Shown here: in pieces, positions 15,857 through 26,201 of the stretch | How the letters are laid out: every line of letters begins with the position of its first letter | Position numbering within the stretch: the stretch's first letter is position 1 | Origin: Chitinophaga sp. Ak27 | GTDB lineage: Bacteria; Bacteroidota; Bacteroidia; Chitinophagales; Chitinophagaceae | Direction of reading: 5' to 3' | NCBI RefSeq assembly: GCF_012726295.1 | Contig: NZ_JABAOB010000010.1 | Location: forward strand, 124,001 to 188,000 | Length of the DNA: 64,000 bases | Notes under the pieces: model-generated | Seen by the model: the letters and a program-made list of their open reading frames with translations, nothing else | What the model was told of the DNA's origin: nothing | Database searches by the model: none | Program-made: the position numbers and the translations under genes

Positions 15857-17161
15857 TTACTTCCTCGCATTAGCCGCAATTACTGCACGCGCTTTGATGA
15901 TTTCAACCATAGACTTCAGCTTATAATATTCCCTATCTGTTGAACCTGCGTATCCGACACCGTAGAACCTGATATTACCCATTGGGTCAAAAACAATTTT
16001 GGTAGGAGTTCCCTGAACATCGTATGCTACGTTGTCTTCATCCCGCAAAACATCCAGGGATATGCCTTTTTTCGCTACATAAGACTTCACGGTAGCCTGG
16101 TCTTCAAATAAATTCACAACAAACAATTGCAGCGAATCTTTCTTATAATCAGCAACAACGCGCTCGAATCCTCTAAATGCAGCTACGCAAGGCGTACACA
16201 GTGTCGTCCAGAAGTCTAACACCAAAATCTTCCCTTTATAATCGCCCAAATTAACCGCATTATTATCCAGATTCAACATCGACAAATCTTTAACTGGCTT
16301 TTTAGCACGGAAGAAGGTCACCATTTTACCACTACGGTTTGGATCAGGCAGAGATCCTTCAAGCATCGTTTTGGCAGATGCAATATACATTTTCTCTACC
16401 TCCTTGAAATACTTCCGGTATGCTTCATCCTGCAGAGATTTAATATATGCCTCAAAACCATTATCAGCACCTTTCAACTTTGTATATACCTCCCGGAATG
16501 TCGCAACCATATTAGGATTTGAATCAGCCTCTTTGAACGCCTTTGTCAATATGTCAAATGCGACCTGATCCTGTCCGGCAGCCGACATCACAATAGCATA
16601 CCGGTTGAGATAATTAGATTTTGAGTCCCTGAAATACTTTAATTCCCGGGAATTATCTTTGGCCACAGACGGTCTCATGATCATTTCTTTTGCCAGATTA
16701 ACATTTCCTAACCTGGCATTTGCCGCTGCATTCAGCTCCATCAAAACTCCTGTTCTACCAATAGGATCTACAAGAATATGCTTTTCGATGTCATTCAAAA
16801 TATCACTTGTAATCTGTTCAACAGCTGCATATTGTTTTTTATCATCAAACAGATGTTCAAGGGCGTTACAGAGATAAAGGAACTGACGGGCCGTAAATTT
16901 CGGGTTACCGGACTTGTAATATTTGTAGCGTTCTATATTCCCTTTAGCCAACCAACTAAACGCAAGTTCGCCGCGATAATCGTTTGTAGCCGAATCAGTG
17001 GCCTTGGCTGGGGATAGATGCTGAAGCATATCATTATAATATTTTTCCTGCTCTTCCACGCCTACTTTCAAACTGAAATCCTCAAAGCTATATTCTTTTT
17101 GCGTTGTCTGTTGCGCCCATGCTGAATTACAAATCAACAAAAGCAAGATTATTTTTCTCAT
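15857..17161 (-). CDS. TlpA-like thioredoxin with helical N-terminal domain and CTPC active site
   Basis: 434 residues with a signal peptide (MRKIILLLLICNSAWAQ). Residues about 25-270 are helical and TPR-like, without recognisable enzyme motifs. The C-terminal thioredoxin domain (about 290-430) has LVLDFWTTLCTPCVAAF with cysteines 322 and 325, and the cis-Pro in QGTPTKIVFDPMGNIRFYG. CTPC and the TTL before it differ from the WCxPC of its neighbours, which should shift the redox potential. Its layout matches the TlpA gene of the second Sus-type cluster at 37472-38938. Probably periplasmic; whether it reduces or oxidises is unknown. Confidence 0.88.
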   Translation of the reverse strand: MRKIILLLLICNSAWAQQTTQKEYSFEDFSLKVGVEEQEKYYNDMLQHLSPAKATDSATNDYRGELAFSWLAKGNIERYKYYKSGNPKFTARQFLYLCNALEHLFDDKKQYAAVEQITSDILNDIEKHILVDPIGRTGVLMELNAAANARLGNVNLAKEMIMRPSVAKDNSRELKYFRDSKSNYLNRYAIVMSAAGQDQVAFDILTKAFKEADSNPNMVATFREVYTKLKGADNGFEAYIKSLQDEAYRKYFKEVEKMYIASAKTMLEGSLPDPNRSGKMVTFFRAKKPVKDLSMLNLDNNAVNLGDYKGKILVLDFWTTLCTPCVAAFRGFERVVADYKKDSLQLFVVNLFEDQATVKSYVAKKGISLDVLRDEDNVAYDVQGTPTKIVFDPMGNIRFYGVGYAGSTDREYYKLKSMVEIIKARAVIAANARK

Positions 17162-17318
17162 TACTCTCCGATTAGGATTAAATTTTTACTATTACCCTGG
17201 TAGCACCTGTGAAGGAGAACAGCAATTCTATCATCAACGGTGCTATTCTCATTGATCAGAAGACAGGAGTTCAGGATATACGATTCCCATTATCCCGCCG
17301 GCTGAAACATAAGTACTA

Positions 17319-18458
17319 TTATTTCAATACTTTCGACAAAGCCGCCTGCAATGCAGCGCCACGAAGCCCTTTACCAATAATAACGCCATTGGGATCCAAC
17401 AAAACGTTATCAGGGATACCAGTCACCGCGTATGCCAATGCTACTGAACCAGCACCTTTTTTGTCAATCACCTGCGTCCATGGCAATTGATCCTCCTTCA
17501 CCGCCTTCAGCCATTCCTCCCGCTTCGCATCCAGCGATATACTTAATATGTCAAAATTTTTATCCTTGAATTCGTTATATGCTTTTACTACGTTAGGATT
17601 TTCTGCTCTGCATGGGGCACACCAACTTGCCCAAAAATCTATCAGAACGTATTTCCCTTTGTAAGATGTTAATGACACAGGCGTACCTGTTGCAGTATTC
17701 AACTCAAATGCTTTTGCCACGTTTCCCAGTTTGTTCATGTTAAATCCCTTTGCCATCACTTTGAGACTGGCAAACCGCTCGGTCTTCCGCATCCTTTCAC
17801 TTAATGCATCAAGCATTTTGTTAAACGTTGCAACGTCCCCGGAAGAACTCGTCTCATCAGCCAGGTTAAGACTAAAATAACTATCCGGATATTTTTTAAC
17901 AAAGCCGAGTCTGAGAGCACTTAGTTTTGCAAATAATTTCTGCGTGGCTTCGGAAGGAACGCTTCCAGGCTGCTCCGGTCCATCATTTTCATCTTCTTCA
18001 GGTTCATCCGTAGCTTTACCCAATGAACTAATTGAATCCAAAGATTTTGTAAGCGCCTCTTCTTTGAGTCTGAATGTTTCATACAATTTCTGATTCATTC
18101 CATTGACAGTTGCGTCATTCATCGATTTGCCGTTAATAGTAACATTGCCTTCAAGAAAAAAAGTTCTTGCACCCAGCAAATGCGAGTAAGGCTTCACCCA
18201 GCTCCAGTAGGATGTATCCTCCAATGTAAGGTGCGGATTATACGGAATCAGTTTTAAAGTTGCATTTGCCGGAAACTGTGTGCCACTGAAACTGAATGTT
18301 CCATCGTTGGACATCTGCTTTAACTCCTGGCCAGCGTACGCAAGCACGAATGTTACGGGTATATTTGCGCCGGATATCTTTCCTTTAACGCTAAAAGCCT
18401 GGCTATAGGCGGAAATAGCCATGACAAATCCGCAAATTAATAATGTAATTTGTTTCAT
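17319..18458 (-). CDS. DUF4369/TlpA-like thioredoxin protein
   Basis: 379 residues. A signal peptide (MKQITLLICGFVMAISAYSQ) is followed by a beta-rich DUF4369-type domain (FSVKGKISGANIPVTFVLAY...), a charged linker with an acidic run (EPEEDENDGPEQPG, about residue 155), a helical stretch, and a thioredoxin domain from about 255 with DFWASWCAPCRAENP (Cys 280 and 283) and cis-Pro TGIPDNVLLDPNG. This is the common Bacteroidota periplasmic redoxin layout. It is paralogous to the gene just upstream (18515-19570), from which it is separated by 56 bases. Confidence 0.9.
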   Translation of the reverse strand: MKQITLLICGFVMAISAYSQAFSVKGKISGANIPVTFVLAYAGQELKQMSNDGTFSFSGTQFPANATLKLIPYNPHLTLEDTSYWSWVKPYSHLLGARTFFLEGNVTINGKSMNDATVNGMNQKLYETFRLKEEALTKSLDSISSLGKATDEPEEDENDGPEQPGSVPSEATQKLFAKLSALRLGFVKKYPDSYFSLNLADETSSSGDVATFNKMLDALSERMRKTERFASLKVMAKGFNMNKLGNVAKAFELNTATGTPVSLTSYKGKYVLIDFWASWCAPCRAENPNVVKAYNEFKDKNFDILSISLDAKREEWLKAVKEDQLPWTQVIDKKGAGSVALAYAVTGIPDNVLLDPNGVIIGKGLRGAALQAALSKVLK

Positions 18459-18514
18459 ACTATAAAGTTTGGTTCATTGAGAGCAGTAAATAATGCCCCG
18501 GAGAGAAACTGTTG

Positions 18515-19570
18515 TTATTTAAGTAGTAGATCTGAAAGTTTATCCTCCAGCGCCTTTCCTCCCAGATTACGACCGACTATGATCCCATTGGGGTCGATCA
18601 ACAGGTTCTGTGGAATTTGAGAAATATTGTAAGTTTTCGCAACACTACCTGCGGCTCCTTCAAGATCACGGACTTGTTTCCACGGTAACTTGTCTTCTGC
18701 TATTGCTTTTATCCATGCGTCTTTTCTGTTATCCAGGGAGACTGCCAGTATCTCGAATTTTCTATCTCTGAATTTATTATAAACAGCAAGCAGTTCGGGA
18801 TTGGCTGCCCGGCACGGACCACACCAACTCGCCCAAAAGTCGAGCAGTACATAGTGTCCTCTAAAGGAAGAAAGCGAAACAGGCGTTCCCTCCACATCTT
18901 TAAGGGCAAAATCGATTGATGGCTGTCCAACATCAAACTTTTTTGCCCTATCTAAAGCAATTTTCCATTTTTTTGCTTTATCTGTATTACGAAGTCGCGC
19001 ACTCAATGATGTGAGCATCGGTTCGAAGATGGAGGGTTGAATGGCACCAGCAAACGTTTCAATCAGATCAAAACTCATATAAGCATCCGGATATTTCTTA
19101 ATGAATGCTGTGATTATCTGTTCAAAAGGTAATGCCTGATCCCCCAGCTTCTGGTTTTCCTTTAGCATTTCTAGGAAGGCATCATGGGCCTTATTTTCCT
19201 TTCCTCCTCCCGTTACTGTTGCAATACCAACGGAATCAAATGATACATTCATTTCTCCCTCCGGGTAGAACAGAGCGATATTCTTAGATCCCTGATCGTC
19301 GTTTTCGGCAGTGTCTCGATCTAACCTGGAAGATTCAGGGCCAATTAAGGTAATCTGTAATAGTGGCGGCCGCGGAACGACATCACTAAAGGAGAACTTC
19401 CCAAGCTTAATACTCACTGTATCACTTTTGAAAACCTTGCCATTATCATATTCTAAAACTGCACGTGTCACCGGATTTCCAGCGGCGATCTTCGCATTAA
19501 TCGTAAATTTGGTTTGGCCATTCACAACTGCAGCACATAAGATAGCAGCAGCCAACATTGTTTTATGCAT
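18515..19570 (-). CDS. DUF4369/TlpA-like thioredoxin protein
   Basis: 351 residues with signal peptide (MHKTMLAAAILCAAVVNGQ), a DUF4369-type beta domain to about residue 130, a helical middle, and a thioredoxin domain with DFWASWCGPCRAANP (Cys 250 and 253) and cis-Pro ISQIPQNLLIDPNG. The start codon follows the SusD stop by only 9 bases, so it is surely in the same transcript. It is the closest of the four redoxins to susD and therefore the best candidate for the cluster's original partner. Its CGPC centre is the standard thioredoxin sequence, unlike CAPC or CTPC in the others. Confidence 0.92.
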   Translation of the reverse strand: MHKTMLAAAILCAAVVNGQTKFTINAKIAAGNPVTRAVLEYDNGKVFKSDTVSIKLGKFSFSDVVPRPPLLQITLIGPESSRLDRDTAENDDQGSKNIALFYPEGEMNVSFDSVGIATVTGGGKENKAHDAFLEMLKENQKLGDQALPFEQIITAFIKKYPDAYMSFDLIETFAGAIQPSIFEPMLTSLSARLRNTDKAKKWKIALDRAKKFDVGQPSIDFALKDVEGTPVSLSSFRGHYVLLDFWASWCGPCRAANPELLAVYNKFRDRKFEILAVSLDNRKDAWIKAIAEDKLPWKQVRDLEGAAGSVAKTYNISQIPQNLLIDPNGIIVGRNLGGKALEDKLSDLLLK

Positions 19571-19579
19571 AAATCAATT

Positions 19580-21043
19580 TTATGGATTTTCAACAAGCCC
19601 TTTGTTTTGGGCCAACATTCTTTCTCCGAATTTTAGCGCGAACCTTTCTGGTCTGAGCTTATAGGTAGCGACGACATTTCCTTGAGCGTCGTACAGCTCA
19701 TGGGTGTATTTAACTGTAGTATTGTAAACGGGATCAACAGATAGCCGACGCATATCCATCCAACGGCTCCCGGAAGTCGCGAACTCACGAATCCTTTCTT
19801 CCAGGATGAATCTGACAAGGGCTTCTTTATTGCCGGCTACATCTGACGGAACAGACGCTGCTTCCGCAGGCATTCGTTTCTTACGCAGCGCTTCCAAATC
19901 TTGTACGGCTCCGGCCAAATCACCTGCTCTGGCTTTAAGTTCAGCTCTCATCAGGTATAAATCGGGGAGCGCCGGACCAATATCAATCCCAAAAAATAAG
20001 TTTGCTGAGTAGCGTCTCATTCCACGAGGAAAAACGCCATCCGGATTAAAAAGCTCATATCCTGTGAACATGTACAACCGCTTATCTGAAGGTTTGTACA
20101 ACGCAGCAGTCTGTGGAGAGAAAACAAAGGTATTAGCCTCTTGTAATTGAAAGTTACCCATGCTCACATTATATATTACCTCTTGATTAACCGCTGCCAG
20201 CGGGTAATTGGACAAACCATATCCCAAATCGGGAAGCCAGGTAGCGCTGGCATCGGGGTCCAATACAACATTGTAATCGTATAATGCCAATGGAATTTGT
20301 GATTTAGCAATCTCTCCGAAGGCAGCATCGATGTGAGTTCTGGCATCTTCAAATCTGGCCATGAATAAATACACACGCCCCAATAAAAATTCTGCCGCAG
20401 CTCTTGAGAATTTGCGGCGATGTTTCAGCGGACCGAGGTCTGGAAGCGCTTCTGTAAGATCTTTGATGATAAAATCGTAAGTTTCCTGAACTGTCGCCCG
20501 GACAAACTGCGTCCTGGTTACATCAGCGGCTGTTAACAGGGGCACGCCCAGGTCGGTACTTGCGGTTGCAGCATTATAAGGTTTTGAATAATCATTCAGG
20601 AAATAAAAATGACATAATGCTCTTCCAACCCGGGCTTCAGCAAGAAGCGTCTTTTTCTTCTGATCGGAACCATTGGCGGATGCCATTACTTCACTAATAA
20701 CTTTATTAAAAACATAGACACTGCTGAGGTACCAGGTTTCAGTCGGTAGTTCATCTTCATCGTACACCCTGTCCTCATATCTGAAGAGGCGTTGCGTGCG
20801 AAGCGCGGCTGTGTTTATATATGACTCCTGCGCCGCCATTTCATCCCCCATGTATATACCAGCAGCATAACTACCTCCCAGACTAATTGCATTGAGCAAC
20901 TCTTCATAGTCCGCTGTCGTTTTCGCAATAACAGCCCCCTTTGGTTCAATTTCAAGGAAACTCTTTGAGCAGGACGGCTGCAACATAACGGAGATAACCA
21001 GGAATGGAACTAATAATATATTTTTTGTTTTCATCCTTTTCAT
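19580..21043 (-). CDS. susD: SusD/RagB-family outer-membrane lipoprotein
   Basis: 487 residues; a second possible ATG lies 9 bases further in. Lipoprotein signal ending LQPSCSKSFLEIEPKG, the usual SusD beginning. The middle is helical with TPR-like pairs (EARVGRALCHFYFLNDYSKPY, AAAEFLLGRVYLFMARFEDAR), and the C-terminal part has the RagB signature EERIREFATSGSRWMDMRRL. It should be the surface lid that hands ligand to the SusC barrel encoded 10 bases upstream. Ligand specificity cannot be read; no glycan-degrading genes lie nearby. Confidence 0.95.
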   Translation of the reverse strand: MKRMKTKNILLVPFLVISVMLQPSCSKSFLEIEPKGAVIAKTTADYEELLNAISLGGSYAAGIYMGDEMAAQESYINTAALRTQRLFRYEDRVYDEDELPTETWYLSSVYVFNKVISEVMASANGSDQKKKTLLAEARVGRALCHFYFLNDYSKPYNAATASTDLGVPLLTAADVTRTQFVRATVQETYDFIIKDLTEALPDLGPLKHRRKFSRAAAEFLLGRVYLFMARFEDARTHIDAAFGEIAKSQIPLALYDYNVVLDPDASATWLPDLGYGLSNYPLAAVNQEVIYNVSMGNFQLQEANTFVFSPQTAALYKPSDKRLYMFTGYELFNPDGVFPRGMRRYSANLFFGIDIGPALPDLYLMRAELKARAGDLAGAVQDLEALRKKRMPAEAASVPSDVAGNKEALVRFILEERIREFATSGSRWMDMRRLSVDPVYNTTVKYTHELYDAQGNVVATYKLRPERFALKFGERMLAQNKGLVENP

Positions 21044-21053
21044 ACTAGTTAAA

Positions 21054-24000
21054 TTAAAGAATCAGGTGTGCGCCAATCGTCAGAGAACCTTGTCCGGTAC
21101 GCATAAATCTGGCGCCACCAGCTGAATGAAACTCCGGATCGATACCCAGATGGTTAGCTTTCCACAGCATAAGATTTGAAACCTGCGCCCGGAAGGTCAG
21201 TCCCTGGGCATTTATAAGATGCACTACACTTTTGGGCAGGCTGTAAGCCAACGTAATTTCCCTGATCTTCGCATAAGCCCCGTTAAACACGTTGATATCT
21301 GCATATTGATAGTAAATGGTGTTACGGCTTTCTGAGATATCGGTGTTATAAGCATAACGCGGAATATTCGTGTGTTTCTCATCTCCCGGCTGCTTCCATC
21401 GATTTGCAAATTCAGGGTGTGCCGCATTCTGAAATAATGGTTCCGTCCAAAATGTATTTACATCCCGGAATAATTTATACCCCAGATTAAAACTTATATT
21501 AATACCCAATTGAAAACCTTTGTATTCGAATGTATTAAACAGCCCCCCCGTCCATACTGGCTGAGAAGTAGCCATAAACAGCATATCCTCCGGTTTCGAA
21601 CCATTTCGGGTAGACAACAGCTTTCCATCTGCCTGTATTATTTGCGGATCTCCGGAGGTATTAAGTCCACCATAACGGAAGGCAACGTTGGCGAAAGCCG
21701 GATGACCTTCAAAGTATGGTCGTTCAAACATAGCGTCGATCATACCTGTTCCTGTAGTAATGGCAGTTTCAGTTGCCAACCTGGTAATTTTATTGCTATT
21801 GTATGCAATGTTTAAGGTAGTGCTCCAATAGTAATTCCGATTTTTCAGGTTGAAAGAGGTCAGACTCAGCTCTACTCCCTTGTTTTCAAGGTCTCCGTAG
21901 TTGCCGGTAACCGTTGCGTATCCGGTAAGTGGCGCTGTCGCCAGTGGTCCAATCAGATCGGTAGTTTTTTTGAGATAACCATCAATTGTTCCCGATAGCC
22001 GACCTCCCAGGATGTCAAAATCCAGGCCCGTATTGTACACGGTAGTTCCCTCCCACGTCAATTTATCATTTCCGGGTGTACTAACAATTAAGCCCGAACC
22101 GGTAACGTAATTTACGTTTGCATCCGCCTTTAAGATATCAAAAGAGGCAGCCTGGGCAGGTCGTGGCGCATTACCCGCAATACCATATGTTAAACGAAAA
22201 TCCAGCCTATCGATCCAATTAACCTGCTGCATAAAATTCTCCTCCTTCAGCAACCATTTGCCACCAACACTATATACAGGCCTGTTCTGTGCCGATTTGG
22301 CTAGGCCAAATAAATTGCTCTGATCAATTCTCCAACTTGCATTAAATGCATATTTATTCCTAAACATGTAAGCAATTGTCGAATAATAAGACACCGTTCT
22401 TGCTATGGCTCCCTCTCCACCCCTAACGTTGTTTACATCCAATACCATGGTTCTTCCCGGAACCGTACCATTTATTCCCTTCATAAGGGTATCAACATTA
22501 ACGGGCTTAGATAATTGTAGTTGATCGTCCCAGCCGTAGTAAGTCGAGGAAGTCAACAAAGGAGTCATGCTGGTCGCTTCCTGTCCCGCCATGACCGTCA
22601 ACTGATGATTCCCCCAGGCCTGATCAAAAAATAACTGATTTCTTACTGTCCAGTTTTTCTGAGAAGCATTATTTACAGTTAACGTTCCACCTCTTTCAGG
22701 TAACCAATACCTGGGAATGCTGCTTGTCATTGGAGCCTGAGTAAAAGAAACCAAACGGTTTCTCACTATATAACTTTGTTCATCGAGCACAACTCTATTA
22801 TTACTGGAGAAAGTCTGGTAACCATAGGTACCTTCAAAACGAAGTCCCTTCACCAATTTTATTTTTGCGCTTCCAACCACGCGGCCTGCAATATTTGAAC
22901 CCTTTGAGTAGCCCCGGTCAAACTCTTGCAGTGGTACATAATCCAGGTTAACACGGCTTCTTGCGGCATAGTCCAACCTTAATGAATCGCTGTACGCTCC
23001 GAGAAAGTTTACGGGTAAAGCGTTGCCACTGGCATCCCGGAACCGCTGATAGGGAACAAACGACACCCCGGGATCAGTTATACTGCTGCCGAGATTCGAA
23101 GCGCCCGTAACGGTGTTGGTCAAATCTGTGATGATGGAAAATTGGACTCTTTCATTAGCATTGAAGTCCTGGCGAAGATTTACTTTGTAAGTATTGTTCT
23201 TTTCGCCCGGCGTTGTACTTTGTATGCCAGTGTAACTAAGGGAACCGTAAAAACTATAAATACGATTACCTCCCGAAAGAGATACAGTATGGTTGGTAGT
23301 AGCAGCATTCCTATAATAAAGATCCAGAATTTCGGCACGATTATCAATTGCAGCAAGACTATCCAGCGATTTATCAGCCTGCGCCTGCGTAATTAACCCC
23401 CGATACAAATTATACTGAATTTGAAGATGCGGAGGAACCGGCGCCAGGGTCTGCGCTGCCCCCCATGAGTAGTATGGTACATATTGAGGAAAGAGTTCTT
23501 TAGCAGCAGTAATAAACTGGCTGCTATTCATTCTCTGAATATAGGTTCTATCAGGCTTTCCCTGGAAATTATAAAAACCGTCATACTCAACACGCAGCTT
23601 TTCTCCATTTTTGCCCTTTTTGGTCGTGATAACAATTACGCCATTAGCCGCCTTGGCTCCCCAGATGGAAGCGGCAGAAGCATCTTTTAAAACGCTGATA
23701 TCGGCGATATCCTGCGGGTTGATATTGGCAATAGGATTAGAAGAATTAAAAACATTATTCTGAGACTCAGTTGAAGTAATGTTACTCGGCAACTCTACTC
23801 CATCCACAACAATCAAAGGCGACCTTGTAGAGTTAAGAGAAGTCAGTCCACGAATCAACAACGGCTCGCCTGATGGAGCATTATTAACTACCAGGCCTGG
23901 CACCAACCCGTCAAGCCTTTGCAACAAATTGGTACTACTCGATCTGTTGGCAACAGTACTCATATTTACATTTGCAACCGAACCAGCACTTCTGGCTCTC

Positions 24001-24701
24001 GACATAGATTGATAACCTGTATTAACAACAATCTCCACTGCACCCATTGTATTGGGCGCCTGGTTTAGCATGAGAAAGCCAATATTCTCCTTTTGAATAT
24101 GTTGAGCTGTAATTCTCAGTTCCCTGGACTTATATCCTACATAGCTAGCAACAATAACCTCTCCCTCTGAAGCCTCAATTTCAAATATTCCATTGCCATC
24201 TGCCACTACTTTCCGGGACGTTCCTTTTATGAAGACAGTAGCACCGGGTAATGAGATCCCTGTGGAATCAATTACGGTCCCCACAATGTCTGTCAAGTTT
24301 GTACCCATTTCGTTCTTTCGGACGTTCTCGGGCCGTTTGGACAGCAATATACTCTTGTTCTGTACCGTGTACCCGACCGGCTGGCCGGAAAAAACCAGGT
24401 TCAGAAACTCAGATAAGGGTAACGCTTTAGCATCAATGGTAACAGGCTTCATGAGTACAATCACATCAGCTGTGTAGGTAAAAACATACCCAGTTTGTTT
24501 TCTGACTTCTGAAAATATCTTCTCAGCCGGCAAATTTCTGCCTGATAAACTTACACTGACTGTCTGTGCAAATGCAGTTTGTGCTACATGAGACAAGTAT
24601 GTAAACAGTATAAGGATAATTAGTCTTCTTATAACTATAGATTTCGCTGTGCGGCGGCAGTTGGCAATGACATCCCGGCCGCAGAAAGCATTCTCTTTCA
24701 T
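21054..24701 (-). CDS. susC: SusC/RagA-family TonB-dependent receptor with STN signalling domain
   Basis: 1215 residues. In order: signal peptide (ending QTAFAQ), STN domain at about 47-120 (LPAEKIFSEVRKQTGYVFTY), a carboxypeptidase-like beta-sandwich at about 140-215, the TonB plug at about 230-370 with SusC signatures (VDGVELPSN, SVLKDASAASIWGAKAANG), then a 22-strand barrel to the C-terminus. It imports a ligand through the outer membrane using TonB energy. The STN domain should touch FecR in the periplasm and pass on occupancy to the sigma factor. Order sigma-FecR-SusC-SusD on one strand supports that circuit. Confidence 0.96.
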   Translation of the reverse strand: MKENAFCGRDVIANCRRTAKSIVIRRLIILILFTYLSHVAQTAFAQTVSVSLSGRNLPAEKIFSEVRKQTGYVFTYTADVIVLMKPVTIDAKALPLSEFLNLVFSGQPVGYTVQNKSILLSKRPENVRKNEMGTNLTDIVGTVIDSTGISLPGATVFIKGTSRKVVADGNGIFEIEASEGEVIVASYVGYKSRELRITAQHIQKENIGFLMLNQAPNTMGAVEIVVNTGYQSMSRARSAGSVANVNMSTVANRSSSTNLLQRLDGLVPGLVVNNAPSGEPLLIRGLTSLNSTRSPLIVVDGVELPSNITSTESQNNVFNSSNPIANINPQDIADISVLKDASAASIWGAKAANGVIVITTKKGKNGEKLRVEYDGFYNFQGKPDRTYIQRMNSSQFITAAKELFPQYVPYYSWGAAQTLAPVPPHLQIQYNLYRGLITQAQADKSLDSLAAIDNRAEILDLYYRNAATTNHTVSLSGGNRIYSFYGSLSYTGIQSTTPGEKNNTYKVNLRQDFNANERVQFSIITDLTNTVTGASNLGSSITDPGVSFVPYQRFRDASGNALPVNFLGAYSDSLRLDYAARSRVNLDYVPLQEFDRGYSKGSNIAGRVVGSAKIKLVKGLRFEGTYGYQTFSSNNRVVLDEQSYIVRNRLVSFTQAPMTSSIPRYWLPERGGTLTVNNASQKNWTVRNQLFFDQAWGNHQLTVMAGQEATSMTPLLTSSTYYGWDDQLQLSKPVNVDTLMKGINGTVPGRTMVLDVNNVRGGEGAIARTVSYYSTIAYMFRNKYAFNASWRIDQSNLFGLAKSAQNRPVYSVGGKWLLKEENFMQQVNWIDRLDFRLTYGIAGNAPRPAQAASFDILKADANVNYVTGSGLIVSTPGNDKLTWEGTTVYNTGLDFDILGGRLSGTIDGYLKKTTDLIGPLATAPLTGYATVTGNYGDLENKGVELSLTSFNLKNRNYYWSTTLNIAYNSNKITRLATETAITTGTGMIDAMFERPYFEGHPAFANVAFRYGGLNTSGDPQIIQADGKLLSTRNGSKPEDMLFMATSQPVWTGGLFNTFEYKGFQLGINISFNLGYKLFRDVNTFWTEPLFQNAAHPEFANRWKQPGDEKHTNIPRYAYNTDISESRNTIYYQYADINVFNGAYAKIREITLAYSLPKSVVHLINAQGLTFRAQVSNLMLWKANHLGIDPEFHSAGGARFMRTGQGSLTIGAHLIL

Positions 24702-24827
24702 GCTTATGCAGTATTTGGTTGATTAATGATTAAATAACAATCTTAATTTAAAATCGATTCTCTTTATTACAGAAAGCAGTGCAGGCTATTTGTCCCTATT
24801 ATGATTCTACATTATTTATATTTTCAA

Positions 24828-26108
24828 TTACTTATTGGAAATTATCAAAACGTTACCATCCAGTCTATTCTTTACCCCCAACTCCGTAAGCCAGCTTAAT
24901 ACGGCGCTTAACTTCACTCCCCGGTCCAATTGTCCCCTAAATATTTTTTCAGGAACAGGTCCTTCGAATTTTATGTCGATACCATACCATCTTTGTAGTT
25001 GCCTGGCCACCTCTTCCAATCCTGCATTGTTGAAACTAAAAAAACCATTCTTCCAGGCTATCACATCGTCCATATCCTGAATTGCCAAAGCTTTGTTGAT
25101 TCCACCGGACCAATGTGTCTGTATTTGATGACCCGGACGCAGCTGTAGCGAATCAACGCCACTTCTAACCCGAACCAAACCTTCAAGCAAAGTCGTCTTA
25201 ATGGTTTGCTCATCCCGGTAGGCGTTGATATTAAAACTGGTTCCCAATACCAACACCTCTGTGTGCCCATTTACTTTTACGCGAAACGGCATGTCCTTAT
25301 TCCTTGCCACTTCCAAATAAACTTCGCCTGTAATTTCTACATAACGTTCAGCACCATGAAAAACAGTAGGGAATCGGATGGAACTGACTGCGTTCAGCCA
25401 GACTTTAGTCCCGTCCGGCAGCTGTACCTGGAATTGACCGCCACGAGGAGTTGTTAGTGTGTTATAACTTACAGGAGCCGTATTACCCTGTACATTGTAT
25501 TGCAGGCTTTTACCATTCTGGCTTACTGCCGTTTGCCCTTGTTGAATAACCTGTTTGCCGGTAGCGTCCAGTGTTTTTGTAGAACCATCTGACAAGGTTA
25601 GTATAGCCTTGTTGTAGCCTGGCGCAATATCAGTAATCGGATGTTCCTGAACCATGACCTGCTTTGAAGACCGTTGTAACCAGAAAAAGCTACCTGCTGC
25701 CAGTATGATCAATGTTACGGCCGCAGCTTGGACCCAGCGACGCATAGCGCGAATGCGATCAACAAAAGTCGGGTGTTTTCCCTGATCATCATGTCTTACA
25801 GGCCCTAACGGATGTACTACCTGCTCACCAGCTGCGTAAATTTCCCGGGGGGCCTGACCCGCAGTTTCAGACATAGTCGGCATTACAGGTTCTCTTTCAA
25901 TTTTTTCAGCAATACATTGATAAATAAACTCGCCTACTTCCGGGCTTCCCAATTGTATTGAGTTAGGTTCCAGAAAATCAGCATCCAGGTTGGCAATAAA
26001 TTTCTGTTCATTGTCTTTCAACAATTTGAAAAACAACTCCCTCTCAGCATCTGTAGCTGTCCCATTTTTATAATTGTGCTGTAAATGGCTGAAAGTCTCT
26101 GAGTTCAT
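24828..26108 (-). CDS. FecR-family anti-sigma regulator
   Basis: 426 residues. An N-terminal cytoplasmic part (NYKNGTATDAERELFFKLL) is followed by a longer than usual linker and one membrane helix at about 125-148 (VQAAAVTLIILAAGSFFWL). The periplasmic FecR domain follows (TPRGGQFQVQLPDGTKVWLN, GEVYLEVARNKDMPFRV, LGTSFNINAY), then a C-terminal STN-like/DUF4974 domain (FRGQLDRGVKLSAVLSWLTE). It holds the upstream sigma factor and releases it on a signal from the SusC STN domain. It lies between sigma and susC genes. Confidence 0.95.
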   Translation of the reverse strand: MNSETFSHLQHNYKNGTATDAERELFFKLLKDNEQKFIANLDADFLEPNSIQLGSPEVGEFIYQCIAEKIEREPVMPTMSETAGQAPREIYAAGEQVVHPLGPVRHDDQGKHPTFVDRIRAMRRWVQAAAVTLIILAAGSFFWLQRSSKQVMVQEHPITDIAPGYNKAILTLSDGSTKTLDATGKQVIQQGQTAVSQNGKSLQYNVQGNTAPVSYNTLTTPRGGQFQVQLPDGTKVWLNAVSSIRFPTVFHGAERYVEITGEVYLEVARNKDMPFRVKVNGHTEVLVLGTSFNINAYRDEQTIKTTLLEGLVRVRSGVDSLQLRPGHQIQTHWSGGINKALAIQDMDDVIAWKNGFFSFNNAGLEEVARQLQRWYGIDIKFEGPVPEKIFRGQLDRGVKLSAVLSWLTELGVKNRLDGNVLIISNK

Positions 26109-26201
26109 CTGCTAATTTTAAATCAAAGCCTGTTTATATAACTATTGACGCAGAATTATCATCGTTGTGGGGGGATCAAAAAAAAATTCCAGGAATTTTT
26201 T

